Source: Plicaturopsis crispa FD-325 SS-3
Lineage: Eukaryota > Basidiomycota > Agaricomycetes > Amylocorticiales > Amylocorticiaceae
Direction: 5' to 3'
DNA: 64,000 nt
Assembly: GCA_000827205.1 (NCBI GenBank)
Contig: KN832560.1
Coordinates: forward strand, 399,478-463,477
Of this stretch, positions 27,484 through 39,639 are shown in pieces (position 1 is the first letter of the stretch; every line of letters starts with the position of its first letter). Under the pieces are notes generated by a model, which was not told the origin of the DNA, did not search any database, and worked only from the letters and a program-made list of their open reading frames with translations. The position numbers and the translations under genes are program-made.

Positions 27484-30295
27484 TCATGGAAGAGCTCCAA
27501 GTGGATCGGATTGCACTTTACTTTGCTTGCGCGTAGAGTCAGTTGTCCGACCTGCATCGGACGGAGGGGTAACGCGGTGAGGATGGAACGTCGTCGACGT
27601 GCGCGGGGGTAGACGTGGTAGAGTTGCCACCGGCGACTCTGCGCTAGAGAAGCTAGAACGTGTATAATTCCATGGCGCGAGAGGCGGAGACTGAGGGGGT
27701 GATGCAGAAGGTTTTTGGCTGGATGCTGTAGGTGTGAATGTCGGCCGATCATTTCTTGCAGCAGGCGCTTTCGGTCGCGATTCTGCTACAGGAGCGCGCG
27801 TTGGTGCCGTGGGACGCGGCATAGGTAGATCCACGGCTGTGGACTCGTTCCTTCTAGAGGGTGGTAGTCGTGCCATCGATTTCCTCTTCCTGTACTCCTC
27901 CTCCCCTAGCAGTCGCTCTTCATCGAGATCACGCACGTCGCTATGCAGGACATCTCGCACATATGACAGGCTCTCGAGCGCCTCGCGTTTCCTGCTCCGA
28001 ATAGCAGCCAGCCGCGCAGCATCGATTGCGTCGCCCTCGTCCTGCAGAAGTACATCGACGATCCAGCTCACAGAGTCGCCGATGAGCTTATTTCGCGACC
28101 GCATTTCCGACATCTCTTTCTCGATTTCGAATCGTGTCCGAGGCTCCCAAGGCGGCCTCTCCTCCACTGGCCGCTCGTCCACGAGTGGAAATGCCGCATA
28201 GTTCGCAGACGACGACGGTGGCGTCGTGCGCACCAATGACGATGCCAGTTCCGGGAGATTGCGCTGCGAGGACGTGCCATTTGACACGATGGATACTGGT
28301 ATAAGCTGAGCTATCACTCACCCGTAGTTCAGAAACGGCGCTCATGAGAGTTTTGTTGATGCCCAAACTCTCCCCTCTATCGATGAGCCCTCGCGCCAGC
28401 ATCTCCGGATACCCCATGGGCGGCGAAGACTGCTGTCTCGTGTGGGCGCCCCTCACACCTCCGCCCTGCCGACCCTGCGAACCAGACGCCTGGGGCTGCC
28501 CTTTCTCCCCAGGCCTCGGCCGTCTCCGTACAGGCGGCGGAGGGGGTTCGGGCACTTCGATAGGTATGTTGAGCAGGTTGTGGTTCTCGATGACGACCGT
28601 CGCGCCGGTAGATGTATTCGGCGACATTTGCAACGCAAGCGCCTGCCTGAGAAGGAGCATGGTATGATGTGGAGAGTCATCCGTGTCGTTCGCAGGGCGT
28701 GGAGGGTATCGCAGGAGCAATGTTAGCTGCCCGCTATAATCGGATGGTATTACTGCAATGACATGCGGTATTTAGTGTGCTCTCTGATAAGAAAAAATAA
28801 AGCTTCGCTTACAATTATTTCGTATTCGGATAAGCATGGCTACACAGATCCAGGGTGCCAGCTCAAATGTAGGATCGCACGCAAACAGGCCATCCCACAG
28901 CATCATAGAATCGTTCATTGTAAATTCACGAGTGAAGAGAAGCCTTAACCACCGTCTTTGTCAACTGTATATCAGCCCATTGTTCACCAAACTTGAGAAC
29001 GTTTAGAAACGCTCACATGCCATAGATCTGGGGCTCGATCCCCGCAGCCTGCAACGATTTCCACAACGCTGGATCTACGCTCTTCAACAGCACAGACTGG
29101 AGTTTGTTGCACGCCTGCACAATGGGCGCGACGTAAGGTTTCATGTCGACCTGGCCGTTTGGCACGCTTAGTTGCACGTGCGTTGCGAATGGGGACGTAG
29201 ATGTCGGCGCTGATGACGATGACGCGGGTGGCTCGCGCCACTCGTACCATTTGTGTGTGCCGTTCATGACGGCGTTGAAAAGCGCCCAAGCATCTGCTGC
29301 GACCCACGTACGCGAGCACAATTCCCGGAAGGCAGCATCATCATCGGGTGCGTTGCCTTCATCTTGCAGAGAATCGTAGTCCACGGCGTAGTAGAGCGGC
29401 GCGAGTAATTCATGCATGCCCTGGCGGTATCCCACGTCGGGGTGCGTCACAGAGTAGATGAAGAGGATGTTTGCAAGCTGAACCTGCACATCCACATCGC
29501 GAAAGTAGCCAATATCGGGGAAACTTTTGGAGGGCTTTAGTGTGCAGTTGCCCGTAAGATAGGGTGATAGAAGGCTCACGTGCGCTCAACATCTTGGAGT
29601 ATCGTCTTCCGCAACTCGACTGACGCAAACCATTCGTTCCAGGGATTCTGTGAGACTGATATAAGCACTGCCAATATGGATGTATATAGAGCACGCTTAT
29701 TCGTACTTCATCGTGCAAACTCAACGGGTTGTTCTGCTCCAAATTTCCGGGAGTTCTATCAGTCCTCGGCTGCACGCCTAAACCTGGGATGAAGAAGCCC
29801 TCCTCGTAGCCGCCGTCCGGCGCGCGCATCTTCTCCAACAGTAGGTCTGTATACGCCTTGCGCGAACTGCACAGGAAGAACCCGGGCCGTCAGTCAGTCC
29901 CCGCTCCATATAAACGCGGTCATTAAATTTCTGGACACCTTCGCAGCGACCTGAGTGGTGGAGTGGGGGTCGTTGGCGGATCTAATGGCTCATCCGATAC
30001 AAGGAAAAGCTAGACGATCCGGCAAAGCCTGAGTTGGGCATATTCATTATGCATTGAACATGGGGCGCACCTTCCACATGATGCTGCGACCCGGTAGTCC
30101 GCTGGACACATCGGCAGCAGAAAAGAAGCGCCCTCCGATGACAGTGTCCTTTATTCGAGGGAGACTGAGTCCCGATCTAAATAGCCGGTCGTATGCATTT
30201 CTGGGAGGTCATGGTCATTTTGGATGATGGCTGTATTCTATGAAGATAACGAACTTTACAGAGTCCAGTGACGGCCGAGTATTTGCTTCAGACAT
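27484..30295 (-). CDS. TBC-domain Rab GTPase-activating protein, TBC1D5-like
   Basis: This is a predicted Rab-GAP (TBC1D5 works on Rab7 with retromer). The ATG at 30295 gives MSEANTRPSLDS, then AYDRLFRSGLSLPRIKDTVIGGRF and GLPGRSIMWKLFL. The TBC domain follows: LEQNNPLSLHDE, NPWNEWF, a TFPDIGYFRDVDVQVQLANILF block, HPDVGYRQGMHELLAPLYY, YVAPIVQACNKLQSVLLKSVDP, and IEPQIYGIRWLRLLFTREFTM. The last includes the IRW-x-LLFTREF motif typical of TBC1D5. In the domain the canonical I-x-x-D-x-x-R arginine finger reads ILQDVERTFPD, so Asp and Arg are kept, and the glutamine finger YRQG is present. A Pro-rich linker and a C-terminal helical and disordered region (about 280 aa) extend to 27484. It lies 272 bp upstream of the SDHA start, same strand. 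Confidence 0.88.
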
Positions 30296-32181
30296 GATCC
30301 ATGTAGGTAGAGGCCAGAGGATGATGGCGGTGAAGACCAAGTGAAGACCTCAGAAATAATATGCCGTTTCACGCGAAACGCCCTTGGCGGCGCGTTGTGG
30401 CGCGTTATTTGTTCCTGATTGGCTTGAGCTTCCATGAGCGGTGGCAGGATGAGGAAATTGCAACTTGAACTTGTTCGGCGTCCAGTCTTGACGCAAAGTA
30501 CTTGAACTGCTTGTCAATTTCTATCTGGTTTCCTTTGGCATACCTGTACAGCAAAGGAACAGCATGTCATGCATTGCTGCGTTGGCGTCCTCTTGAATCT
30601 TGACGGCACGCGAGTCAGATAGCCGTTGGTGGTGTCTTTCGCATCAAGGCTGGTGTGTTACAAGCCCAACGAGGCTTTTCAAACGTTAAGTTCCCTGAAG
30701 ATCTCAGGATCGCTCTAGTAATTTTAGGTGAAACCTGAAGCCTCTTGATCTTTCCGGGCTAAAGCGAGCGCTGAAGTTTGCCCTCGGTCTTCGGATAGAG
30801 AAGAAGAACAGTTAGAAGAATCTGGCGCTCTCACAGAAATAAACATAGGCAACGCTTGCTTGACATGGCGAATGGCGAACTCACTTTTGACGCTGGAATG
30901 TACTCCTGGTCTTATCCATCAAGCGGATTTGACGCTTACCTCCCCTCTCCCTCATGACACCCGACGGTAAGCCTCGATTCCAGAACCAGCATCTCTCCGC
31001 TGTGCTGACTTACGGGTCATCACAGGCTTACTGCCAGAACTTGCAGAAATGATGTGTTCCAGTTCGCCCGAGCATTTGACGTTACACTGACAGTAGCGCC
31101 GCGCGATCGTCACTCACATTTGAATCAGGTGAACTTATTACACTGGACGAGTATGCCTTATTCTTACGTGTTGTAGAATTGGTTTCCATCCTGCTACAGT
31201 GACGACGTGGTATCGCATCCTGCACCAGTATAATGACTCCTTCCGCGTACAACGGGCCGGTGACACTTTACAAGACTGTTTCCCCCTTTCTCCTATCCTA
31301 TCGGGACTCTTCAACATCCGCCGCCATGCTGAGACTAAGCACTGCAAGCTACGAGGCCGACCATCTTCACCGTGTTACGCGTTGTGGCTTGAAATCAGGC
31401 GGGTGCTCAAAACACGTCTTCGATCGACAAAAGTACCATTGGCTATGCATGATCTCAGGAAAGCACAGAGATTCAGGCTGATGCGTGTGCCAGCAGCACT
31501 GATCATCCGCGGCGCCGATTCATTGTTGTCTGTGCGTGGACCACGGCATCTAGAAATGTATCTCATCGTCTCCGCCGTCACAGATATTGGCTGACTGGTA
31601 CGAATGATCCTCCGCTAAGCACGTTGCATTCTGTACGTATTTCGCACCCCTCCGTTTGCTTCCGGGACTCAAAACATTCTCGATAAGTCAGCTCGGCGTT
31701 CTTCGCCCATGAATGAATTGCGCTCCTGTTGTGCACCCGACCGTCCAAACCATCCAACACAACGGTGCATACAACGTCCGTCAACCCCGGATGCCGAGAC
31801 GCCTATGCATTTGCAACTATCGGCCTGAAGACTCCTCGACCCATCTTTCCCTGCAACTGACGTGTGTAGGTCATACACCTGAAGTACCATAAAAGTGTCG
31901 ACACACGCGATTGCCATCATTCGTTCCTGCTCCAGACTTCGGGTTGCAATACAGGAACTGTTTCATCACCAGTAGGACGAAGTTGGCCGGCATTTATGTG
32001 AGTCTGGCGGCTAAAAAATGACCTCCGAAATCTCGATCTTACGACAGTTCGTTCCTTCGTAGGACATCGTGTCCTTCGACAAACATTGAACCGTTGCCTA
32101 GCCAAGGTCCTATATATGTCCCATTGACTAGAATGACAGGTGTTGACCACTTAACTCGTAGCTTCGAACTGCGGCGTCTTC
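30296..32181. other. Gene-poor spacer upstream of the Zn2Cys6 factor
   Basis: About 1.9 kb hold only short, mutually inconsistent open frames; the longest is plus 31199-31594, without recognisable similarity or clear splice partners. I see no transposon ends, no long repeats and no tRNA. It could contain a decayed or fast-evolving gene or a non-coding transcript, and it should contain the promoters of both flanking divergent genes. Confidence 0.35.
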
Positions 32182-35100
32182 ATGGAAAGCAGCAGCGCTG
32201 GTGGACGTATGTTTAGTGACGGGGATGATACGGCGCCATTTCCTAGCTCCAGTCGTACGTCACCTCTCCTAGATAACATATCGTGAGTCCGTCTCGTAAA
32301 AAACCGGTTGCAACTACTGACCGTCTTGGCCCCGCTATTTTTTCAGACACGCCGTCTCAAATGCTAGGGCTACCTCACGGCCGTAAGACCTGTTTCACAA
32401 TGCATGCGACTGCCCTTTTGACGTATTCCCAGTCATCTAGCATGCATTCATTGCAAGTCCCTGAAAGTATGGTGTCTCCTGTGTGCTCGCGGCGCTGATA
32501 TGCTTTCATTGACACTGTGCTTAGGTTCGATGTGAGTTTCGCGAGGGCGAACGCGAATGCATTCGCTGTCAGCAGGGTAATCATGCTTGTGTGGCCCGTC
32601 ATCGCAAGAGGCGCAAGGCAGCACCGTGCGTATCACTGCGTATACTGGCGTAGAAGATTACTCATATCCCGTTATCTACATTCATAGTACCCACGAGGAC
32701 CTCCTCGAAAAGTCGCATCAGCAGGATCAAAAAATCGAGGAGTTGTTACACCGAATTGACTTGGCCAGATCGGAGGATAAGATACGCAATCTAATTGCGA
32801 AGTCGCAGGACTCCTCATTGTCTAGGAGTATGTCTGAAGCACCAGGTGAGGCTATTAGCTCACATTCGTAGCCAAAGGAATCCACCAACCTGTTACGGAC
32901 TCAGGCCATTCCTCCAAATATTACAGCCCTCAGGACTCTATCAAAAGCCCTGCTGAGTTGGCCGTGCTTTCATATTTTTCCAACGGTAGGAATACTGTTG
33001 ACATGGACATGAGCCACGCTCAGTCATGCCCTTCCTTCGCAGGTGACGTTTCGAGTCAGCATCTGCCTGCGATCACTGTGCCAGACGTCGTCAAGCATTG
33101 CGACCTTTATCCTGCGGACATTCTGGAGTTGTTTACGATGCAAGTAGCATGTCTGAGTCAACTGTTCATTCCGTATGCTGACAACATCCTTTCGCTAATA
33201 GATTCTTCCACAAGGTCCAGGCAAGTTTCAACGCGCCGACAGTGTTAAGAATGACAAGCTTAGAGTCCGGACGGCCGTTTGCCTTCGCAGCCATACGTTT
33301 CAATATTGGATCCCGTATTGCATACTCCAGCAAATCTTATCTGGTCTTCTCCTTTCCTATTCACCGTCAGTGAGTGCTGTGGCTCCCTCTTTTTCATGCG
33401 TGTTCTAATACATCTCACAAGTAATCGCATTGGCTTCTCGATATCACACACGCAAACCAGCCCTGCATAGCCTTGCCATCGAATTCGCCTGGCTAGCCGC
33501 GGTGAATGCCTTGACGGTCGGGAGGAAGAGTGTAGAGATATGCCAAGCACTCTTATTACTATCCGTCTATCCTGCGCCACAGCAAAAGAGATTAGCGGAC
33601 GACAAAAGCTGGGTTCTGATGGGGGTTGCAACTCGGTAAGTCTTCTACCTCGTGTACTATCATGTGCTTCTTGATCCATGGGAATTTAGTATGGCGATGG
33701 AACTCGGTTTGAACCAGTTGCCTTCCGATGGCGACGAGCGGGAACAACTCAACCGCGCTAGGACGTGGTTGAACTGCTGGTGGTGAGTGTTATGACTCGA
33801 TCAGATTACAATAGACAGTCGACTCAGGATAGGCTTTGGATAGTGCCGACATAAGTCATGCAACACAGTTCGGTAAAATACCGACGCTGCAACTGGACGA
33901 TTATATGGCCCGCCATTCGCGCTATTGGTACAAATCGTCTCGCCATAACATCGACTTTGATATATATCTGTGCGCTCATGTCGAATTTCTAATGGTCACG
34001 GCTGACTTCCGATCAGCCGTGCGAGACAGCCAGGTGAGTTTGAGATATATTCACGGCTTTCCCGGCTTGACGCTGCTGTTTCGCCAGGGAGACACCCTGG
34101 TGCAACGTGTCATTGAATATGATCGAAGAATATTGAGCCTTTTGGAATTTTGGCTTGGGCTATATGCTAGAGATTCAAACTGGACAAGTAGGCGCAAAAG
34201 GAATATGGACTTACATCTGTATCTGAGCTGATTTGCAACGGGTCTAGATCCGATTTGCGTGTATAGGTCGAATACGGGCCAAATGTGCGTCATTTTCTTG
34301 TCTGCGTGGCTTATAATATCGCTGAAGCATATAATAGGGCTATCGCGTATTTACGACTAGTGATTCTATCGGTCGGGTTTCAGTCCGCGGTCAAGACTGG
34401 TTTATCCAATAATTCGTATATCGTGCAAGAGGTGCATATTCTTTGATAATGTGAACGTTTGGCTATATGCTGACTGTTGATCTGGCCAGTCTATTAATGC
34501 TGCTCAGACTACAATACAAACCATGGTCAACCACATGTACCCTACGGTATATCTTCGATATGCATTGGAGGTATGGATTCAATCCGTTAGTAGGACGCAC
34601 AATGACGTAGATTACTAGGCACACTTCCTTTATGTTGCTTTCGCCGCTGCATTCCTAATCAACGTGAGTGGATTTTTTCAGCCGCATATTGCACACTGTC
34701 TCAATGCCTTCGACTCTCATAGCTCACGCGGCCAAGGCTCCAAGCTCTAATCGACGGCCCTACGAAAGCACGCATCGTTGCTATTGTTCATCAATTGATC
34801 CATGTTCTAGGCTCAGACGAGGTTGCTCTGGATAATCGACATACGCCAGCACTCTACGCCCGGTTTCTCTGGTCCTTACTTGTCAGGCATGGTCTTGCGA
34901 ACCCCTCAGCGGAGACGGCGCCTCAGGATGAGACCTTGGGGCTACAAGCTCGAGCGTACTCCTGGCCCGACACGTCTCACGTTTCCGCCGCCACACCAGC
35001 CGCCGCTGCAGCCGGTGACGGGAGTTACGTATACCAGCTTTCCGGCGAGGCCGATATGGATTTCAGCATCGAGCGTTTCAGGGAAACACTATCTCCGACA

Positions 35101-35358
35101 ACCAGCAGCATTGCCTATGATGCCGTTCCGTTTTCGCAGCAGTATGAGTCTGCGCCTGGCCAGCTTGCTGGAGTGTGGAGTGAGCCAAGCGCCACAGGTG
35201 CTCAGACTTCGGAAGACGCACAGCTTCAACACCTATCATGGTTTCCTGATACAGATGTAAGTCTACATATACGTATTGCAGGCTATATGCACGTCTAACA
35301 GCTCACCAATGTACAGCTTCCAACGACTTCGACAGCCTGGTCATCGCAACGCCATTAG
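32182..35358 (+). CDS. Zn2Cys6 (zinc cluster) fungal transcription factor
   Basis: This is a nuclear sequence-specific regulator with unknown targets. The ATG at 32182 starts MESSSAGGRMFSDGDD. Exons 32182-32282, 32347-32382, 32433-32466, 32525-32625 and 32688 onward join in phase. They assemble CIHCKSLKVRC-EFREGERE-CIRCQQGNHAC, an exact C-x2-C-x6-C-x8-C-x2-C-x6-C cluster, then a basic linker RHRKRRKAAP and a coiled coil (EDLLEKSHQQDQKIEELLHRI). The fungal_trans-type middle domain shows SPFLFTVICAIASRY, LAAVNALTVGRKSVEICQALLLLSVYP, KSWVLMGVATRMAMELGLNQLP and ARTWLNCWW. The C-terminal part (33840-35240) is weaker and ends DTDLPTTSTAWSSQRH. Exon borders between 33240 and 34740 are approximate. 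It belongs to a large Agaricomycete family with acidic x8 loops. Confidence 0.8.
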
Positions 35359-35964
35359 TACTCGCAGCAAATTAATTATTCCGTTCCTCTCCCCACACAT
35401 CTATCTTAGGCTTGCCCTTCTTATATGCGATAATCCTGCTCGTAATTTATCAGTGAGCATATCCGAACCTGAAGTCTATGCACGATGATGGGCGACTGAC
35501 CTCGTCTCCCTCGCAGACACTGCTACATTGCTCAATTTATTCATGTATATAACGGACTTCGGACATTCGTGTTTGCGACCACCCTCTGTAGCGACTAGGA
35601 CATTTATGCCATTGCATCTATACATATTCAAGCATTCAAGTATTCTTGGATGTGGAAGAGCATGCGTGCGAAAAGGAGGGTATGAATTGAAACCGAGTGC
35701 GGGGTCTGACGTCGAGCCGCGGTCAGAGCGCCACAAAAACACCATCGCAGCGTCAGTGCTGGCAATCGTGGGCGTGGGCATAATATGTCCCTGCTCTCAT
35801 GATCCCTGACGCTGCACAACGTCATTCCGCGATATATAGTATATACGCACCCTGACGCAGTATATAAACAGCTCGAAACTTGCGGGCGACGACCGTTGTT
35901 CCACAACGCAAGTGATTCTTCACTCTCATATTTTTTGCCTGAAAATCTACCGCTATAAACGATC
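35359..35964. promoter_or_regulatory. Promoter region of the small hydrophilic-protein gene, with TATA box
   Basis: These 606 bp follow the zinc-cluster gene. TATATAAA at 35861-35868, 97 bp before the next ATG, is a good core promoter. Weak open frames (35528-35809) show no similarity. Confidence 0.45.
35861..35868 (+). promoter_or_regulatory. TATA box of the 35965 gene
   Basis: TATATAAA stands 97 bp upstream of the predicted start, consistent with a strongly inducible small gene. Confidence 0.5.
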
Positions 35965-36528
35965 ATGTCAGTCAACGACAAAGACCCATTCATCGGGGGC
36001 AACAAAGGTGTCGAGACGTACCCCGGTGTAGCTAATCCCACTTCAGGAGGATCTATCACAGACCCACTGGCTGCCAACTTCGTGCGTTTCAATCAGAAGT
36101 TTGGCGGAAATAAATGTATTGATCATATGTAAAGGTGACCGACCCTACGACAGAAGATACGGGTGCAGGTGCAGGCCCTAAATTCGAGGGTGGCCGGCAA
36201 GCGCAACGTGGCTTCGCAGCGACGGCCGGCGTCGTCGAGGGTCGGCCAGGCATCATCGAATCGACCAATATCGATCCTCTCAACGAGAACTCGAACAAAG
36301 GTGTGTCGGCGAATGGACGTCAGCCCCAGGACAAGTGATAACCAGAGAGTAGATGACGGCTGGGCCAATGTGCCCGCCACCGGTGCGAGGTCCACAAACT
36401 AGTCAAGCAGTGGAGTAGTCGATGGGTCGAAGTCTGTAGCATCGGGCGCAGCCAGTGTCGCCTATGGCACCGTGACCGGGAACGAGGCCGCAAAACAAGC
36501 CGGAAAAGAGCAGATCTACGGCAAATGA
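35965..36528 (+). CDS. Small hydrophilic protein, possibly stress-related (model uncertain)
   Basis: Exon 1, 35965-36081, encodes MSVNDKDPFIGGNKGVETYPG and ends ITDPLAANF. Exon 2 starts at 36135 with VTDPTTEDTGAGAGP and continues through RGFAATAGVVEGRPGIIESTN. Composition is Gly/Ala/Asn/Asp-rich with almost no hydrophobic core, like hydrophilins. The straight reading stops at 36338. A further in-frame block, DGWANVPATGARSTN, ends at TAG 36400-36402; directly after it the same frame reads SVAYGTVTGNEAAKQAGKEQ and IYGK to TGA 36526-36528. That last block (AYG-x-VTGNE-x2-KQAGKE) looks like the conserved tail of small fungal hydrophilic proteins. I could not find a splice that joins all blocks. 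It may be an unresolved intron, a decayed gene, or a strain-specific stop. Function unknown. Confidence 0.5.
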
Positions 36529-38081
36529 TTCAGATGGTGTCGCTGTGATACGAAATCTAGATGGACAGTACTTAGCAGAGCTTAGCATATGTATAATATG
36601 GATCAGCGGTAAAAAGGACGGAAAGGTTTCTTTGACGAGGACTCGTCAGTCGTGTGCGCCAGTATGTAAGCGTAAAAACTCACAGTGATTCCCCAACATG
36701 CCATTCGACGAAGGCGGACATGGTGTACACAGATGAAAGTGTCATGTTGGATGGCATAATGCAATGCCTCACCGTCAACACAGGTCGATCGGAATGTCGT
36801 TGCTAAAACATTCCGCGTCAAGTTGGTGTTCGACCGCTAACAATCACCTTCCATAGATCCAGCAAGCGTAAGTAGACAGGATATATGAACTCCTGTTACC
36901 TGTACATACGAGCTGACAAATCTAGAGGAGGACGCAGATGAAGGTCGACATAAATGTTTCTACCGTGGATCAATGAGAACTCACCTGTGCATTTACTTGG
37001 GATCTATAGATTTCCGTGAGATTGCAAACGTTCTCGTACAGTCTTGGAAGACTTAGTACTGGGCATTGTGGACGCCACTACTACTACTAGTCGAGTCGAG
37101 CAGATCGTGCAGGTGGTCTAAGGCGCGCGCCGAGCGCTGAGCGGGTGGAAGCAGTGATCAATATCGGATATTAGCATTTCGGGAATCGGATGTCCCTTGC
37201 TCTGGTTCTCTGCTCCTCGACCGCGACGTCGCCAACGACCGCAACTCGCAACCCCATTCAACGCCCGTTTCATCTCGAAAAGTATCCCAAAGTCTACCAT
37301 CTTTCCCACTCCAGAACCCTCGACTCCCCCATGCCGAATGAACGTCTGAATTTATTGCGGGAAGTGCTCTGAGCGACAGCCGGACCTGCCACTCGCTTGC
37401 ATTCATTTACGCACTGCGGTTTACCTGGAAATCTTTGCATGAGGCTGATGTCGGTGAGTCTTCAACTGATTCTGCACTGGTGTTACTTGGGTTGTAGACC
37501 GCTCCCGTCGTCCCAGCAAGGTTACCTCTGCAACGCCATCAATTAAGGCGCTAGTCTTGTTGTTTGACACTTGTTGTTCCCATCCCTCCCATCCCTTACT
37601 TCAAGAAACTCTCGCTAGCCATCGCTGGACACTGTCGCGATTCGGATATACATCGGCTTTTCGCGTTCAGCTGCTCTGTAGCCATTAAATCCACGTTTCC
37701 TCCACAGTTAGACCCGTGTGTCAGGTTATCTTCCCCGCTTCAACCCCGCTGTGGGGGAGCCGACATTTACGGAAAGCGTCTGATTTTCGTGAGTCCTTTG
37801 GGCCTCCGTTGTACTTCAGGAACTCCACACGATTCTTCCATCACCACGAGGACTGCGCGCGAATCACGTATTTTAACGAGTCGTTAATTATTGTCGGATG
37901 TATAAAGGTATGTTGCACAGCTGCCTTCCAAAATGTTGTCCATTTGTTCCCATCTTTTCTGCTGCTCGTCCAACATCTCTCCAGACCCCCTCGGTACGTG
38001 GATCAGCGCTACCCTACGCGCAACCATTGATAGGGTGCTCAAATAGTAGATCGCCACAGAAATCGACAAGCGTCCCAAGCA
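36529..38081. other. Gene-poor spacer
   Basis: About 1.55 kb show no convincing gene. Short open frames occur on both strands (for example minus 37158-37406, plus 37564-37887) without family signature. I see no repeats or transposon termini. An untranslated leader or a first exon for the following gene may lie at 37680-38080. Confidence 0.35.
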
Positions 38082-38710
38082 ATGGTGCTCCGCTCCCTGT
38101 CGCAGAATCGGAACAAAGCCCGACTCTATATCGCGCTTTTCGAGAATACTGCCGCTGAAGACCTGGAGAGCAAATACCACGCTGCTCTCCTTTTGACGCC
38201 CAAAAGGCCTGACTCTCCTACCACGCCATCTTTTCGATATCACATCGCCCATGAGCCCTCCAGGAATGGCGGGAAGGCTTGGCGGTTAAAAACAGGACCT
38301 GTCCCAACGCGAGAAGGCACGCTCGCCGCCTTAGTCTTCCTCGGAAAAGTCCCAGCCGATGTCGGAGAAGCGACGTTGTGCAGATATCTTGAAAATGTCC
38401 CAGTCATTCACGAGGACAAGCCTGCACGGTCTTCTCAAAACTGGATATGGGCTGCGCTACCGGTTAGTTTGCGTTCTTTATTGTCCGAGCAATCCCCCGC
38501 TGACGACCCATTCGTTATCAGCCTCTCGTGGCGAGGGGCGTTATTCCACCGCTGCCCGAGAACGGCGCCCAAGCAGTCTGGCAAGCGGGCGTCGATTTGG
38601 CTGAGGCTAAACCTGTACATCCCGAGATGTCCGTGCCGACATGCGATATGGAAGGCAACGAGATTGAGTCTGAGGTCGGACCGTTTGACTTGATTTCTCG
38701 GGTAGTATGA
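38082..38710 (+). CDS. DUF6914-like fungal protein of unknown function
   Basis: Two exons, 38082-38462 and 38522-38710, join in phase to 189 aa. The N-terminal RNKARLYIALFE, then KYHAALLLTPKRPD, FRYHIAHE and KAWRLKTGPVP are followed by AALVFLGKVPADVG, LENVPVIHED and NWIWAALPPLVARGVIPPLP. This order (R-x-Y-[IV]-A-L-[FY], Y-H-x-A-L-L-x-x-P-K, F-H/Y-x-x, L-x-[VI]-x-[IL]-G-K-V, V-P-[VI], W-[VI]-x-x-A-[LI]) matches my memory of the DUF6914 family, a widespread fungal family with no known role. The exact start is uncertain; the ATG at 38082 gives MVLRSLSQNRNKARLY. Confidence 0.62.
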
Positions 38711-39639
38711 TTTGCCTGCGCACAATGTAAGTATGTATATTGGTATTACACAGGGATAATCAACGGCCTAATAAACACATCCTAATGACCACGTCCCGAT
38801 CCTTGGATGTGATCCAGATCTCTCGTCTGCAGTGACTCTGGCTCCACGGTGACTCTGGCACTGCGCGTCGAATCTGCACCCAATCTCTGGAGTCTGCACG
38901 ATATCCTCCACGAATGCATGTAACGCTGGTTGGATGACCGGTGTCCTTTCTTGGATGTCTAGTAGTAGGGATGAGAAACTCCCTTCAAACAAGCAGCGTT
39001 AGTCTTGGCAATGTTAATGAAGCTTTGAAGAGACCTAACCCTGGTAGCTGGTTAACCGCTTACGCTACGCGTTCCTGCGAGTTTTGTGCACCTACCATTG
39101 TCATCCTTGGCCATCTGTCTGGTCATCGTTGAACATTCACGTTTGAGCGGTAGAATGCCGGGCTAAGAATGCATAGGTACCGTGTCGGTACCGGGAGAAT
39201 AAACAATGTCCTACGAAGTTCTCCTGGATCGAGCTGAAGCTTGAAGAAGAGTTCGGGGCAGATAAATATATCCACGAAGGTGAAAGAATTGCCTCCTCTG
39301 TAGGGGAAGTGTAGGATCGGCACCGGTGCACATTATTCAGGCTAGCTCACGATAACAGTACCCCGTTTTATTTTCTAGAAACCATCTGCAAGAAGGGCCA
39401 ATTTAGCAAACTACACGGCGCCGCCGAGAGGGACCTGCGGGATGCCCGCGGGATGACTTACTCACCGTTGAAGGCTGCAAGTCTTATGTCACAATGCAAA
39501 CCTTGCCAGTGTGTTCTGATTCCGATGAATCAGCCGCTTAAAAAAGTCTGTTCACGCACATGCACGGAGGGGGTCGTGTGGACGACGTTGGGACTCGTGA
39601 ATAACCGCATTGATTTGCACTGTGTCTACAGTGAGTATT
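38711..39639. other. Spacer between convergent DUF6914-like and RsfS genes
   Basis: These 929 bp have no confident gene. Minus-strand pieces at 39123-39323 (ILHFPYRGGNSFTFVDIF and onward) and 38768-38992 look protein-like but have no supported start, splices or family. They may be exons of an unrecognised small gene. Confidence 0.3.

Noticed and set aside
31199-31594. 131-codon plus-strand open frame in the 30-32 kb spacer
   Set aside because: No recognisable domain, no good start context, overlaps other open frames; not enough to call a gene.
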